A stretch of 64,000 nucleotides of DNA from JAEMQF01 sp963850525. GTDB lineage: Bacteria > Pseudomonadota > Gammaproteobacteria > Burkholderiales > Burkholderiaceae_C. The notes below the pieces were generated by a model. That model saw only the letters and a list, made by a program, of their open reading frames with translations. It was not told the origin of the DNA and ran no database searches. The stretch lies in the NCBI GenBank assembly GCA_963850525.1, contig CAWKLQ010000001.1, forward strand, positions 744,001 through 808,000, given 5' to 3'. Every line of letters starts with the position of its first letter. Position 1 is the stretch's first letter. This document shows positions 26,394-35,958 of the stretch, piece after piece. Made by a program: the position numbers and the translations under genes.

Positions 26394-27512
26394 ATGAACC
26401 GCCTGTTGCGTGCCCTGCCTTCGATTCCACTTGTCGCCGCCGTTTGCTTGAGCGCGGCCACGCTCGCCTTGGCACAAGAAGAAGAAAAAGTGCTGAACGT
26501 CTACAACTGGTCCGACTACATCGCCGAAGACACGATCCGCAACTTCGAGAAGGAAACCGGCATCAAGGTGCGCTACGACAACTTCGACAACAACGAAATC
26601 GTGCACGCCAAGCTGGTCGCTGGAAAGACGGGTTACGACATCGTCGTGCCCTCGTCCTACTGGGCGAAGATCCAGGCCGACGGCGGCCTGCTGATGAAGC
26701 TCGACAAGAACCGCCTGCCCAACGCAAAAAACCTCGACCCGGCACTGCAAGAGCAACTCGCCAAACTCGACCCCGGCAATCAGTTCCAAGTGAACTGGCT
26801 GTGGGGCTTCACCACCGTGGGAATCAACGTCGACAAGGTCAAGGCGGCGCTCGGCAGCATGCCCATGCCCGACAACGCCTGGGACCTGGTGTTCAAGCCC
26901 GAGTACATCTCCAAGCTGAAAGGCTGCGGCGTCAGCTTCCTCGACTCGGCCACCGAAGTGATCCCCGCGGCGCTGCACTATCTGGGCAAACCGGCGTATT
27001 CTAAGAACCAGGCCGACTACGCCGGCGTGGGCCCGCTGCTCAAGGCGATTCGCCCCTCCGTGACGCTGTTCAGCTCGTCAGGCTATATCAACGACATGGC
27101 GAGCGGATCGATTTGCCTGACGCTCGGCTGGTCGGGCGACATCAACATCGCGCGCCAGCGCGCCATCGAAGGTAAAACCGGCCAAAACATCCAGGCGCTG
27201 ATTCCGCGCACCGGCGGCGTGCTGTTCTTCGACGTGATGGTGATCCCGGTGGACGCGCCGCACCCGGGCAACGCGCACAAGTTCATCGACTACATCCTGC
27301 GCCCCGAAGTGCACGCGTCGATCACGAACAAGGTCTTCTACGCGAACCCGAACAAGGAGTCGCGCAAGTTCATCAAGCCCGAAGTCTCGAGCAACCCGAC
27401 GGTGTTCCCCACCGACGCCGACATGAAGAAGATGCAGGCGCCCGATGCCCTGTCCAACGACATTCGGCGCACCATGACGCGGCTCTACACGGGGTTCAAG
27501 ACCGGTCTTTGA
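26394..27512 (+). CDS. potF: Polyamine ABC transporter periplasmic binding protein
   Basis: 372 residues with a signal peptide ending at about ALAQEEE. The mature start VLNVYNWSDYIAEDTIRNFEKETGIKV is the signature of PotF/PotD/SpuD proteins that bind putrescine or spermidine. Conserved segments YDIVVPSSYW and GSICLTLGWSGDINIA are also visible. The first gene of the potFGHI operon; the ATP-binding gene begins 1 bp after its stop. Start ATG 26394 follows an AAAAAGGAACC ribosome site. Confidence 0.94.
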   Translation: MNRLLRALPSIPLVAAVCLSAATLALAQEEEKVLNVYNWSDYIAEDTIRNFEKETGIKVRYDNFDNNEIVHAKLVAGKTGYDIVVPSSYWAKIQADGGLLMKLDKNRLPNAKNLDPALQEQLAKLDPGNQFQVNWLWGFTTVGINVDKVKAALGSMPMPDNAWDLVFKPEYISKLKGCGVSFLDSATEVIPAALHYLGKPAYSKNQADYAGVGPLLKAIRPSVTLFSSSGYINDMASGSICLTLGWSGDINIARQRAIEGKTGQNIQALIPRTGGVLFFDVMVIPVDAPHPGNAHKFIDYILRPEVHASITNKVFYANPNKESRKFIKPEVSSNPTVFPTDADMKKMQAPDALSNDIRRTMTRLYTGFKTGL

Positions 27513-27513
27513 C

Positions 27514-28626
27514 ATGAGTGCCGCAGCGCCGGTATTTCTGAAGATCGACGACGTCGTCAAAGACTTCGGCGGCGGCGCAGTCGCGGTCAATCACGTCAGC
27601 CTGGAAATCGCCAAGGGCGAGATCTTCGCCCTGCTCGGCTCGTCGGGTTGCGGTAAGACGACGCTGCTGCGCATGCTCGCTGGTTTCGAGACGCCTACCT
27701 CGGGGCGCATTCTGCTGAACGGGCAAGACCTGGCGGACATCCCGCCGTACGACTGCCCGATCAACATGATGTTCCAGAGTTACGCGCTGTTCCCCCACCT
27801 CACGGTGTGGGAGAACATCGCCTTCGGCCTGCGCCGTGAAGGCATGGCCAAAGACAAGATCGTGGAACGTGTCGAGGCGATGCTCAAGCTCGTGCAGTTG
27901 GGCAAATTCGCGCAGCGCAAACCGCACCAGCTGTCGGGCGGCCAGCAACAACGCGTGGCGCTCGCGCGCAGCCTGGCCAAACGCCCGCAACTGCTCCTGC
28001 TCGATGAGCCGCTGGGCGCGCTCGACAAGAAGCTGCGCGAAGAAACCCAGATCGAGCTCGTCAACATCGTCGAACAAGTGGGCGTGACCTGCGTAATGGT
28101 CACGCACGACCAGGAAGAAGCGATGACGATGGCCTCGCGGATCGCCATCATGAGCGAAGGCAAGGTGTTGCAAGTCGGTGCGCCGAGCGATATCTACGAA
28201 ACGCCGGCAACCCGTTTCGTCGCCGACTTCATCGGCAACGTCAACATGATGGAGGGCACGCTTGCCGAAGACCAGCCCGACCACTGCGTGATCGACTGCA
28301 AGGACTTGCGCCATTACGTCGGCCACGGCATCACGGGCACGCAGGGCATGGCGGTATCCGTCGCGGTGCGGCCGGAGAAGATTCACCTGTCGCGCCACGA
28401 ACCGTCGATGGAGGCAACCGGGGGAGACTTCAACCGCGCGCGCGGCAAGGTGAAGAACCTGTCGTACTTCGGCAGCTTCACGGTCTACCAGATCGAGCTC
28501 GACAGCGGGCGCCTGCTCAAGGTGAGCCAGAACAACACGCAGCGGCATCGCGACGACGAACTGACCTGGGGCGACGAAGCCTGGGCGCATTGGTCGCGCC
28601 AGTCGCAAGTCGTGCTCACGCAATAG
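27514..28626 (+). CDS. potG: Polyamine ABC transporter ATP-binding protein
   Basis: 370-residue cytoplasmic ATPase. Walker A GSSGCGKTT, Q-loop FQSYALFPHLTV, signature LSGGQQQRVALARSL, Walker B LLLLDEPLGALD and H-loop MVTHDQEEAM are all intact. A C-terminal TOBE/MOI-type domain (about residues 280-370) matches PotG/PotA. Abuts potF and precedes the two permeases. Energises uptake of polyamines for the catabolic genes upstream. Confidence 0.95.
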   Translation: MSAAAPVFLKIDDVVKDFGGGAVAVNHVSLEIAKGEIFALLGSSGCGKTTLLRMLAGFETPTSGRILLNGQDLADIPPYDCPINMMFQSYALFPHLTVWENIAFGLRREGMAKDKIVERVEAMLKLVQLGKFAQRKPHQLSGGQQQRVALARSLAKRPQLLLLDEPLGALDKKLREETQIELVNIVEQVGVTCVMVTHDQEEAMTMASRIAIMSEGKVLQVGAPSDIYETPATRFVADFIGNVNMMEGTLAEDQPDHCVIDCKDLRHYVGHGITGTQGMAVSVAVRPEKIHLSRHEPSMEATGGDFNRARGKVKNLSYFGSFTVYQIELDSGRLLKVSQNNTQRHRDDELTWGDEAWAHWSRQSQVVLTQ

Positions 28627-28633
28627 GTCTGCA

Positions 28634-29566
28634 ATGCGAAGACTGCGCGCTCTGGCCCACTGGCTGAAACGCGGCCGCACTGCGGTGATCGGCGCGCCTT
28701 ACCTGTGGCTGATCGGGTTCTTCGTGCTCCCCTTCCTCATCGTCTTGAAGATTTCGGTGTCGGAAGCCGAAGGCGTGCTGTTCAAAGACGTGCTGACCGT
28801 CAAGGAAGGCTTGCTGCAGCTCAGCATCAAGTTTTCGAACTATGTGTTCCTGACGCAGGACGACCTGTACATCAAGACCTATTTCTCGAGCATCAAGTAC
28901 GCCGCGGTGACGACAGCGCTCTGCCTGGCCATCGGCTACCCGTTCGCCTACTTCATGGCGCGCGCCAAGGCCACCATTCAACCGGCGCTGTTGATGCTCG
29001 TGATGCTGCCGTTCTGGACGTCGTTTCTGCTGCGCGTCTACGCCTGGAAGGGGCTGCTCAGCGAGCATGGCTGGGTGGCAGACATCCTGACGACGCTGCG
29101 CATTGACCACTTGTTGTTCGCCGCGGACATGATTCCAGCGTTGGGCAAGTACATGAACTCGCCTTTTTCGCTCGTGCTCGGCATGGTCTACACCTATCTG
29201 CCGTTCATGATCTTGCCGCTTTACGGCAACCTCGCGAAACTGGATTTGCGCCTGCTCGAAGCCGCGTCCGACCTCGGCGCGACGCCTTGGGTGGCGTTCT
29301 GGAAAGTCACAGTGCCGCTGTCCAAGGCCGGCATCATTGCCGGTTCGATGCTCGTTTTCATTCCCTGCGTCGGCGAATTCGTCATCCCTGAACTGCTTGG
29401 CGGGCCGCAGACGCTGATGATCGGCCGCGTCCTGTGGGACGAATTCTTCAGCAACAACGACTGGCCGATGGCGTCGACAGTCGCCGTGGTCATGATTCTG
29501 CTGATCCTCGTGCCGCTGGCGATCTTCAACCGCTACCAGGCGCAGGCGCAGGAGGCGCGGCGATGA
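28634..29566 (+). CDS. potH: Polyamine ABC transporter permease (PotH type)
   Basis: 310-residue inner-membrane protein with six predicted helices and the permease EAA-loop motif EAASDLGATPWVAFWKVTVPLSKAGI that contacts the ATPase. The GEFVIPELLGGP segment is typical of PotH/PotB. Its stop overlaps the start of the second permease. Confidence 0.94.
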   Translation: MRRLRALAHWLKRGRTAVIGAPYLWLIGFFVLPFLIVLKISVSEAEGVLFKDVLTVKEGLLQLSIKFSNYVFLTQDDLYIKTYFSSIKYAAVTTALCLAIGYPFAYFMARAKATIQPALLMLVMLPFWTSFLLRVYAWKGLLSEHGWVADILTTLRIDHLLFAADMIPALGKYMNSPFSLVLGMVYTYLPFMILPLYGNLAKLDLRLLEAASDLGATPWVAFWKVTVPLSKAGIIAGSMLVFIPCVGEFVIPELLGGPQTLMIGRVLWDEFFSNNDWPMASTVAVVMILLILVPLAIFNRYQAQAQEARR

Positions 29567-30426
29567 AAGCTGGCAGCGCCACGCTGTTCGGCCCGGCTTT
29601 CGCCAAAGGCTTCGGCAAGGCGTGGCTCGCCGGCGGATTTTTCTTCCTTTACTTGCCCATCGTCGCGCTCGTCATCTATTCGTTCAACGACTCGGCAATT
29701 CCCAACCGCTGGGCCGGGTTCACGTTGAAATGGTATGTCGCCCTGGCAAGCGACGGCGAAATGCTCGCCGGGTTGTGGCTGAGCCTGCGCATCGCCTTCT
29801 TTACCGCGTGCGCGTCCGTCGTGCTCGGCACGCTCGCTGCGTTTGCCCTCGTCAAGTACAAACGTTTCACGGGCCGCACGCTGTTCAGCGGGATCGTCAG
29901 CGCGCCGCTCGTGATGCCTGAAGTCATCATCGGGCTGTCGCTGCTGCTGATGCTCGTGTCAGTACAAAGAGCGATCGGCGTTCCCGAGCGCGGCCTGTTG
30001 ACGATCTGGTTCGGCCATCTGCTGCTCGGCATGGCCTACGCAACTGTCGTCGTGCAGGCGCGTTTGCAGGACCTGAATCCGCAGCTCGAAGAAGCGGCAA
30101 TGGACTTGGGCGCACGGCCCTGGCAGGTGTTCACGCTGGTGACACTGCCGATGATCGCGCAATCGTTGATGTCCGCCTGGCTGCTGACCTTCACGCTGTC
30201 CCTCGACGACGTCGTGCTCTCCGCGTTTCTGTCCGGCCCCGGCGCGACGACGATGCCGCTGGTGATTTTTTCTCGCGCCCGCCTGGGCCTGAACCCGAGC
30301 GTGAACGCGGTCGCCACACTGATCGTGCTCGTCGTCTCGATCGGCGTCGTGATCGCCAGCCTGGCAATCGTTCGTGCCGAGCGCAAACGCGCCCAAGACA
30401 TTGCCGCTGCAGCGCGTGGCGGCTGA
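29563..30426 (+). CDS. potI: Polyamine ABC transporter permease (PotI type)
   Basis: 287-residue inner-membrane protein with about six helices and an EAA loop (EAAMDLGARPWQVFTLVTLPMI). Typical PotI/PotC N-terminal YLPIVALVIYSFNDS. The ATG overlaps the potH stop (ATGA). A longer frame starting inside potH is overlap noise. Confidence 0.94.
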   Translation: MKAGSATLFGPAFAKGFGKAWLAGGFFFLYLPIVALVIYSFNDSAIPNRWAGFTLKWYVALASDGEMLAGLWLSLRIAFFTACASVVLGTLAAFALVKYKRFTGRTLFSGIVSAPLVMPEVIIGLSLLLMLVSVQRAIGVPERGLLTIWFGHLLLGMAYATVVVQARLQDLNPQLEEAAMDLGARPWQVFTLVTLPMIAQSLMSAWLLTFTLSLDDVVLSAFLSGPGATTMPLVIFSRARLGLNPSVNAVATLIVLVVSIGVVIASLAIVRAERKRAQDIAAAARGG

Positions 30427-30476
30427 ATCATCACTGAACAACCAACAACCGAACTGTCCACCCGAGGAGACCTCCG

Positions 30477-31778
30477 ATGACGACCCGCCGCCCCATGACC
30501 ACGATCGCCCGAGCCGTCGCGCTGGCCTGCATTGCCGCCGCCGGCAGCGCATCGGCCCAGAGCAATGCCGACATTCAGCGCGAAATCCAGGCGCTGAAAG
30601 CGCGCGTTGCCGAGTTGGAAGCCAAGGAAGCCGACGCGAACCGAATCGCCGTCAAGGCCGAGGCGATGGAAGACGCACGCGACGCGTCGGGCCTGAAGCT
30701 GCTGAAGATCTCGGGCTACATGGACCCGACTTTCGTCTACAACAAGCGCCAGAACCGCATGGGATTCCAATTTTTGAACCGGGTCGGCGATGACGGCTAC
30801 AACTACGACAACTCCTACTTTGGCGCTGCGGTCATCGACTTCCAGAAGGAAACCGACAGCGGCACCAAGTGGCGCCTGACGCTGGCGCCCAACCGCGGCG
30901 TGGGCTCGGTGGCCGACTTCGGCAGCAGCTCGCCCGTGCACGAGGCGAGCATCTCGGTGCCGCTGACCGACTTGCAGACACGCTTCATCGCCGGGCAGAT
31001 TCCCGACTGGTCGGGTTATGAGTACCTGCAACCCACGTTGAACAAGCTGATCACGCACAACTTGCTGTTCGACTTCACTTTGCCCACGGCCTACACCGGC
31101 GCCGGCATGGAAATCACGAGCGGCAAGTGGATCATGAAAGGCATGCTCGCGAACATGAATTCGAGCAAGCGCACGTCGGGCAACAAGGCTCCCGTCGTGA
31201 CCTATCGTGTGGACTACTCGCGCGGCGAGTTCCAGGGCTTTGGGTTTGCCGGCGTACACGGCAAAGCGGTCAATGGCGCTGACGTGAACGGCGTCGATTC
31301 AGCCGTCAATCTGTTCGAGGTGGACGCCTATTTCATTCGCGGCGACTGGACGGCGCAAGGCCAGGTCGGCGTAGGCAAGCAGAAGGGCGCAGCGATCACA
31401 CCGGGCCCGTCCGGGGAATTGCGCGATGCGAGTTGGTGGGGCGTGTCAGCCTTGGCTGCGTACAAGTGGACGCCGCGCTTCGAGACCACCGGGCGCATCG
31501 ACCACATCAACAACAAGAAGAACGGTGGCGGGCTGCTGACCTATACCGTCGCCGACGGCCGCAACGGCATCGGCCCCGACCTCGCCGGCAACCCCGACGT
31601 CGGCGCGAATCGCACAGCCGTGACACTTGGCGCAAGCTGGTTGTTCAACCTGAACACGACGTTCAAGGCCGAGGTCCGCATCGACCGTGCCAACCTGCCG
31701 GTGTTCGACGACGTGAAGACTCTGACCACGTCGAAGACGAACCAGATGTTCGGCGCGTCGGTGCTCGTCGCGTTCTGA
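30477..31778 (+). CDS. DUF3138-type outer-membrane beta-barrel protein
   Basis: 433 residues. Signal peptide (RPMTTIARAVALACIAAAGSASAQ) is followed by a coiled-coil stretch (IQREIQALKARVAELEAKEAD), then alternating aromatic/polar beta-strands to a terminal Phe (SVLVAF). This is the C-terminal signature of outer-membrane barrels and the pattern seen in betaproteobacterial DUF3138 proteins and DcaP-like porins. It follows potI by 50 bp and precedes puuC, so it probably serves as the outer-membrane port for polyamines or their peptides (inference). Specificity not known. Confidence 0.78.
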   Translation: MTTRRPMTTIARAVALACIAAAGSASAQSNADIQREIQALKARVAELEAKEADANRIAVKAEAMEDARDASGLKLLKISGYMDPTFVYNKRQNRMGFQFLNRVGDDGYNYDNSYFGAAVIDFQKETDSGTKWRLTLAPNRGVGSVADFGSSSPVHEASISVPLTDLQTRFIAGQIPDWSGYEYLQPTLNKLITHNLLFDFTLPTAYTGAGMEITSGKWIMKGMLANMNSSKRTSGNKAPVVTYRVDYSRGEFQGFGFAGVHGKAVNGADVNGVDSAVNLFEVDAYFIRGDWTAQGQVGVGKQKGAAITPGPSGELRDASWWGVSALAAYKWTPRFETTGRIDHINNKKNGGGLLTYTVADGRNGIGPDLAGNPDVGANRTAVTLGASWLFNLNTTFKAEVRIDRANLPVFDDVKTLTTSKTNQMFGASVLVAF

Positions 31779-31792
31779 TCGAGAGAAGCGCG

Positions 31793-33286
31793 TTGAACAA
31801 GCCTGCCCCCGACTGGCACAGCGCCGCGAAGAACCTGCGCATCGACGGGCGTGCCGTCATCGCCGGAAAGCGCTGCGCTGCGGCTTCGGGGCAGACATTT
31901 GAAAGCGTCTCGCCGCTCGACGGATCGAACTTGTGCGCGGTCGCGCGCGGCCAAGGCCCCGACATCGACGCCGCTGTCGCCTCGGCACGCCGCGCCTTCG
32001 ACGACGGGCGCTGGGCGCACCAGGCGCCGGCGGCGCGCAAGAAGGTCTTGCTTCGCTTCGCCGAGAAAATCCTCGCAGCCAGAGACGAACTCGCGCTGCT
32101 CGAGACGCTCGACATGGGCAAGCCGATCCGCTACAGCTTGGCCGTCGACGTCGCCGCCACGGCGCGCTGCATCGCCTGGTACGCCGAAGCAGTGGACAAG
32201 GTCTACGACGAGATCGCGCCCACGCCGCGCAGCGCGTTGGCGCTCATCACGCGCGAGCCGATGGGCGTGATCGGCGCCATCGTGCCGTGGAACTACCCGA
32301 TGATCATGGCGGCGTGGAAACTGGGGCCCGCGCTCGCTGCGGGCAACAGCGTCGTGCTCAAGCCGAGCGAAAAGTCGCCACTCAGCGCCTTGCGCCTGGC
32401 CGAAATCGCTTTGGACGCCGGCCTGCCTGAAGGCGTGTTCAACGTCGTCCCCGGCTACGGCCATGAAGCCGGCGAAGCGCTCGCGCTGCACATGGATGTG
32501 GACGCGATCGGCTTCACCGGCAGCACGCGCGTCGGGCGCAAGATGCTCGAGTACGCAGGGCGCAGCAATCTGAAGCGCGTCTACAACGAGCTCGGGGGCA
32601 AGTCGGCCTTCCTCGTCTTCAACGACTTTGCGAGCATCGAGCGCGCCGCGCAGACGGTCGCCGGCAGCATGTTCTTCAACCAAGGCGAGAGCTGCAACGC
32701 GCCATCGCGCGTGCTCGTGCAGCGCGACATCGCCGACGACTTCGTGCGGCTGGTCAGCGCCGAGGCGCCGAAGTATCAGCCCGGTGACCCGCTGGCTGCC
32801 GCCACCGAAATGGGCGCCATCGTCGATCAGACGCAATTGAGCACCGTGCTGGGCTACATCGAGGCAGGCCGCAACGAGGGCGCGCGTCTCGCATGCGGCG
32901 GTGCGCAAGTGCGCCTGGAGTCCGGCGGCTACTTCGTGCAGCCCACCGTCTTTGACGCCGTGAACCCGACGATGCGCATCGCCCGCGAAGAAATTTTCGG
33001 CCCCGTGCTGTCGGTGCTTCGCTTCGACACCGAAGAGGAAGCCCTGGCGCTGGCCAATGCCTCGGCTTACGGGCTGCAGGCGAGCGTGTGGAGCGACAAT
33101 CTGAACCGTGCGCACCGCGTCGCACGCAACTTGCGCGCCGGCACGGTGCACGTGAACCAGTACGACGAAGACGACATTACTGTGCCCTTCGGCGGCTACA
33201 AACAAAGCGGCAACGGCCGCGACAAGTCGCTGCACGCCTTCGACAAGTACACCGAACTCAAGACCACCTGGATTCGCATTGACTGA
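31793..33286 (+). CDS. puuC: Gamma-glutamyl-gamma-aminobutyraldehyde dehydrogenase (PuuC type)
   Basis: 497-residue NAD(P)-dependent aldehyde dehydrogenase. Start is a TTG preceded by GAGAGAAG; the longer open frame overlaps the DUF3138 gene and is not family-like. Active-site Glu266 (YNELGGKSAF) and Cys301 (FNQGESCNAPSR) are in their standard places, as is the cofactor motif GFTGSTRVGRKM. The sequence matches PuuC/AldH proteins that oxidise gamma-glutamyl-gamma-aminobutyraldehyde and related omega-amino aldehydes. The residue pattern after Cys301 (N-A-P) is slightly unusual for the family. Confidence 0.88.
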   Translation: MNKPAPDWHSAAKNLRIDGRAVIAGKRCAAASGQTFESVSPLDGSNLCAVARGQGPDIDAAVASARRAFDDGRWAHQAPAARKKVLLRFAEKILAARDELALLETLDMGKPIRYSLAVDVAATARCIAWYAEAVDKVYDEIAPTPRSALALITREPMGVIGAIVPWNYPMIMAAWKLGPALAAGNSVVLKPSEKSPLSALRLAEIALDAGLPEGVFNVVPGYGHEAGEALALHMDVDAIGFTGSTRVGRKMLEYAGRSNLKRVYNELGGKSAFLVFNDFASIERAAQTVAGSMFFNQGESCNAPSRVLVQRDIADDFVRLVSAEAPKYQPGDPLAAATEMGAIVDQTQLSTVLGYIEAGRNEGARLACGGAQVRLESGGYFVQPTVFDAVNPTMRIAREEIFGPVLSVLRFDTEEEALALANASAYGLQASVWSDNLNRAHRVARNLRAGTVHVNQYDEDDITVPFGGYKQSGNGRDKSLHAFDKYTELKTTWIRID

Positions 33287-33358
33287 AGCGCTGAGGGTTC
33301 CCGAGCCGCCACCGGGAACGCGTCATCTGACCCCGCCGCATTTCCCAGGGAGCCGACC

Positions 33359-34699
33359 ATGAAAGACTTCAAGGACAGGCTCGCCGCACAAGGCGTGCAC
33401 ACGCTGATCGCCCAGTTCACCGACATTCACGGCGTGGCCAAGGGCAAACTCGTGCCGCTGGCCAACGCCGACGCGCTGCTCACCGACGGCGTGGGCTTTT
33501 CCGGGCCTTCGATCTGGGGCACCGGCCTGCCGCGCACCGGGCGCCGCGCCGAGTACTACGGCCGCGGCAGCGCGAGCACGGCGATGGCCTTGCCGTGGAT
33601 GCCGGGTTACGCGCGAATCGCCTGTGACGGCTTCGTCGACAACGAACCCTTTGACGCGTGTCCGCGCCAGGTGTTGCGGCGCCAGATCGAGCGCTTGCGC
33701 GAGCGCGGCTGGTTCATGCAGACCGGCATCGAGCCCGAGTTCTTCTTGCTGCGCCGCCAGGGCACTTCGTATGTGCCGGCGGACCCGCAAGATCACCTCG
33801 CTAAACCCTCCTACGACCTGAAGAGCCTGCCGCGCCAAAGCGATTTCCTCGCGCAACTCGTCGTGGGCTTGAAAGCCTGCGGCCTGGACGTGTTCCAGAT
33901 CGACCATGAAGACGCGCACGGCCAGTATGAAGTGAATTTCCACCACGCCGGCGCGCTGGCCAGTGCCGACAACCTGATGCTCTTCAAGATGGCAGCGCAA
34001 ACGCTCGCCGAACAACACGGCATGGTGTTCTCGATGATGCCCAAGCCCATCGAGAACCAGCCTGGCAGCGGCATGCACTTTCACGTGTCGCTGTGGGACC
34101 GTGACGACGACAACGCGCGCTGCGTCTTCAACGAGCGTGGCGACGAACACGGCCGCGACTTGTCGCTGCTTGGCAAACAGTTCATCGCCGGCGTGCTTGC
34201 CCACTCTGCGGCGCTGTGCGCGATCGCTGCGCCCACCGTGAACTCGTACAAGCGCCTCGTCGTCGGCGAATCGCTTTCGGGAACCAGCTGGGCGCCCGCC
34301 TACGTGGCGCACGGCCCGAACAACCGCACGGCGTTGGTACGCACCCTGGCCGGGCGCTTTGAGTGGCGCTTGCCCGACGCGAGCGCGAACCCCTATCTCG
34401 CCACCGCCGCGATGATCGCCGCGGGCCTGGACGGCATCGACCGCAAGCTCGACCCCGGCGCCGCGTGCGCAGACGACTTGTTCGACGTCTCCCTGGCCAC
34501 CATCCGCGAGCGCGGCATCGAAGTGCTGCCGCAAGACCTGAGCGAAGCGGTGCGCGCGCTGCAAGCCGACGCAACGATTCGTGCGGCTCTCGGCGAGACC
34601 CTGGCCGAGCAGTTCGTGCTGCTCAAGTCCGACGAATGGATGCAATACCGACGCCACGTGAGCGACTGGGAGATGCACCGCTATGCTTGCGCCTTCTGA
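33359..34699 (+). CDS. Glutamine synthetase family protein, type III/GlnT-GmaS-like
   Basis: 446-residue ligase of the GS superfamily with complete catalytic motifs (TGIEPEFFLLRR, HGQYEVNFHHAG, QPGSGMHFHVSLWD, NRTALVRTL, SANPYLATAA). The short N-terminus (MKDFKDRLAAQGVHTLIAQFTDIHGVAKGKLVPL) resembles the so-called type III glutamate-ammonia ligases and gamma-glutamylmethylamide synthetases, not GlnA. It lies 72 bp after puuC. It probably gamma-glutamylates an amine different from that handled by puuA (inference). This is the third GS-family gene in the window. Confidence 0.85.
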   Translation: MKDFKDRLAAQGVHTLIAQFTDIHGVAKGKLVPLANADALLTDGVGFSGPSIWGTGLPRTGRRAEYYGRGSASTAMALPWMPGYARIACDGFVDNEPFDACPRQVLRRQIERLRERGWFMQTGIEPEFFLLRRQGTSYVPADPQDHLAKPSYDLKSLPRQSDFLAQLVVGLKACGLDVFQIDHEDAHGQYEVNFHHAGALASADNLMLFKMAAQTLAEQHGMVFSMMPKPIENQPGSGMHFHVSLWDRDDDNARCVFNERGDEHGRDLSLLGKQFIAGVLAHSAALCAIAAPTVNSYKRLVVGESLSGTSWAPAYVAHGPNNRTALVRTLAGRFEWRLPDASANPYLATAAMIAAGLDGIDRKLDPGAACADDLFDVSLATIRERGIEVLPQDLSEAVRALQADATIRAALGETLAEQFVLLKSDEWMQYRRHVSDWEMHRYACAF

Positions 34700-34719
34700 A
34701 ACCTCCCGAGGCTTGCCCC

Positions 34720-34968
34720 GTGCCCACTCCCCAACGTGCTTCCGACACCCCCTTCGCCGTTTCCGTGGAGGCCGGCAAAGACTACTGGTGGTGCTCTTGC
34801 GGTCAAAGCAAGAACCAGCCGTTTTGCGACGGCACGCACAAGGCGGCGGGTGAGTTCACGCCCGTCAAGTACACCGCGACGGAAACCCGCACCGCCTACT
34901 TCTGCGGCTGCAAGGCCAGCAACAACAAGCCCCTGTGCGACGGCACGCACAAGAAACCGGTCAGTTGA
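34720..34968 (+). CDS. CDGSH-type iron-sulfur protein with two zinc-finger-like motifs
   Basis: 82-residue protein with two full CDGSH motifs (CSCGQSKNQPFCDGTH and CGCKASNNKPLCDGTH), each expected to hold a 2Fe-2S cluster by 3 Cys and 1 His. Start assigned to the GTG at 34720, just after the GS-like gene's stop; the reading frame upstream is antisense noise. Cytosolic. Role probably electron transfer or redox sensing. An EamA gene follows 11 bp downstream, so these may be cotranscribed. Confidence 0.88.
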   Translation: MPTPQRASDTPFAVSVEAGKDYWWCSCGQSKNQPFCDGTHKAAGEFTPVKYTATETRTAYFCGCKASNNKPLCDGTHKKPVS

Positions 34969-34979
34969 AGAGCTGAGGT

Positions 34980-35933
34980 TTGAGCGGCGTCTCCAGCGCC
35001 CGCCTGTGGCTGGCCTACTGCTGCCTCGCCGCGAGCATGGCGGTGGTGGGCAGCTACGTGGCGCTGTCCAAGACGCTGGTGCTGATCTTCCCGCTGTTCC
35101 TGCTGGCGGGTTTGCGCTTCGGCATCGCTGCGGTCGCGATGCTCGGGTGGGTGAGGCGCGGCGCCAGCGAGCCTGAACTCGACGCACGCGACCGGCGCCT
35201 GCTGTTCGCCGAGTCCTTCTTCGGCAACTTCCTATTTTCGATCTGCATGCTCGGCGGCATGGCGCTCACCTCGGCGCTGGCTGCGGGCGTCATCATGGCG
35301 GCTTTGCCGGCGATCGTCGCGCTGCTGTCGTGGTGGTGGCTGGGTGAGCGCATCACGCGGCGCGTGGCCGGCGCCATCGCCTGCGCGGTCGCAGGCATCA
35401 CCATGGTGTCGCTCAGCCGCCATGCCGACACGCCGAGCGCAGCACCCGTCGGCCAGACCTTGCTCGGCAACCTGCTGTTGATGGGCGCCGTGACGTGCGA
35501 GGCGATCTACGTCGTGATCGGCAAGAAGCTCGCCGCGAAAGTGGCGCCCAAGCGCATCAGCGCGCTGATCAACTTGTGGGGCCTGGCGCTGGTCGCGCCG
35601 TTCGCGCTGTGGCAGGCGCGCAGCTTCGAGTTTCAGGCGGTCGACGCCGCGGCGTGGACGCTGCTCGTGTTCTATTCGCTGGCCGCGAGCACGGTCACCG
35701 TGTGGCTGTGGATGACGGGCCTGCGCCACGTGCCGGCGTCACAGGCGGGTGTCTTCACCGTGATGCTGCCGCTGAGCACCGCCGCGGTGGGCGTGCTGTT
35801 CCTCGGCGAGCATTTCAGCGGCGTTCAAGCGTTTGCCTATTCGCTGGCACTGCTGGGCGTGGTGCTGGCGACTTGGCCGGTTGCGCCCGCTCGACATGCG
35901 GCGACAGAGTCCCCGGCACGTCGCGACGCTTGA
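34980..35933 (+). CDS. EamA/DMT family transporter
   Basis: 317 residues with ten predicted membrane helices in two EamA repeats (about 10-140 and 160-300), including the GALALTSALAAGVIMAALP-like and FYSLAASTVTVWLWMTGL segments. Start is taken as TTG at 34980, since no suitable ATG precedes the first helix; the next in-frame ATG would remove part of that helix. Drug/metabolite exporters of this group often export amino acids or amines, and its position just after the polyamine block hints at that (inference). Confidence 0.85.
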   Translation: MSGVSSARLWLAYCCLAASMAVVGSYVALSKTLVLIFPLFLLAGLRFGIAAVAMLGWVRRGASEPELDARDRRLLFAESFFGNFLFSICMLGGMALTSALAAGVIMAALPAIVALLSWWWLGERITRRVAGAIACAVAGITMVSLSRHADTPSAAPVGQTLLGNLLLMGAVTCEAIYVVIGKKLAAKVAPKRISALINLWGLALVAPFALWQARSFEFQAVDAAAWTLLVFYSLAASTVTVWLWMTGLRHVPASQAGVFTVMLPLSTAAVGVLFLGEHFSGVQAFAYSLALLGVVLATWPVAPARHAATESPARRDA

Positions 35934-35958
35934 TCTTTCACCGGTCGCGTTCAGTGCC

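Noticed and set aside
688..34699. Treating all three glutamine-synthetase-family genes as glnA copies
   Set aside because: Only the first has the adenylylation loop and GSI-beta layout; the other two lie in amine catabolism and have different N-termini.
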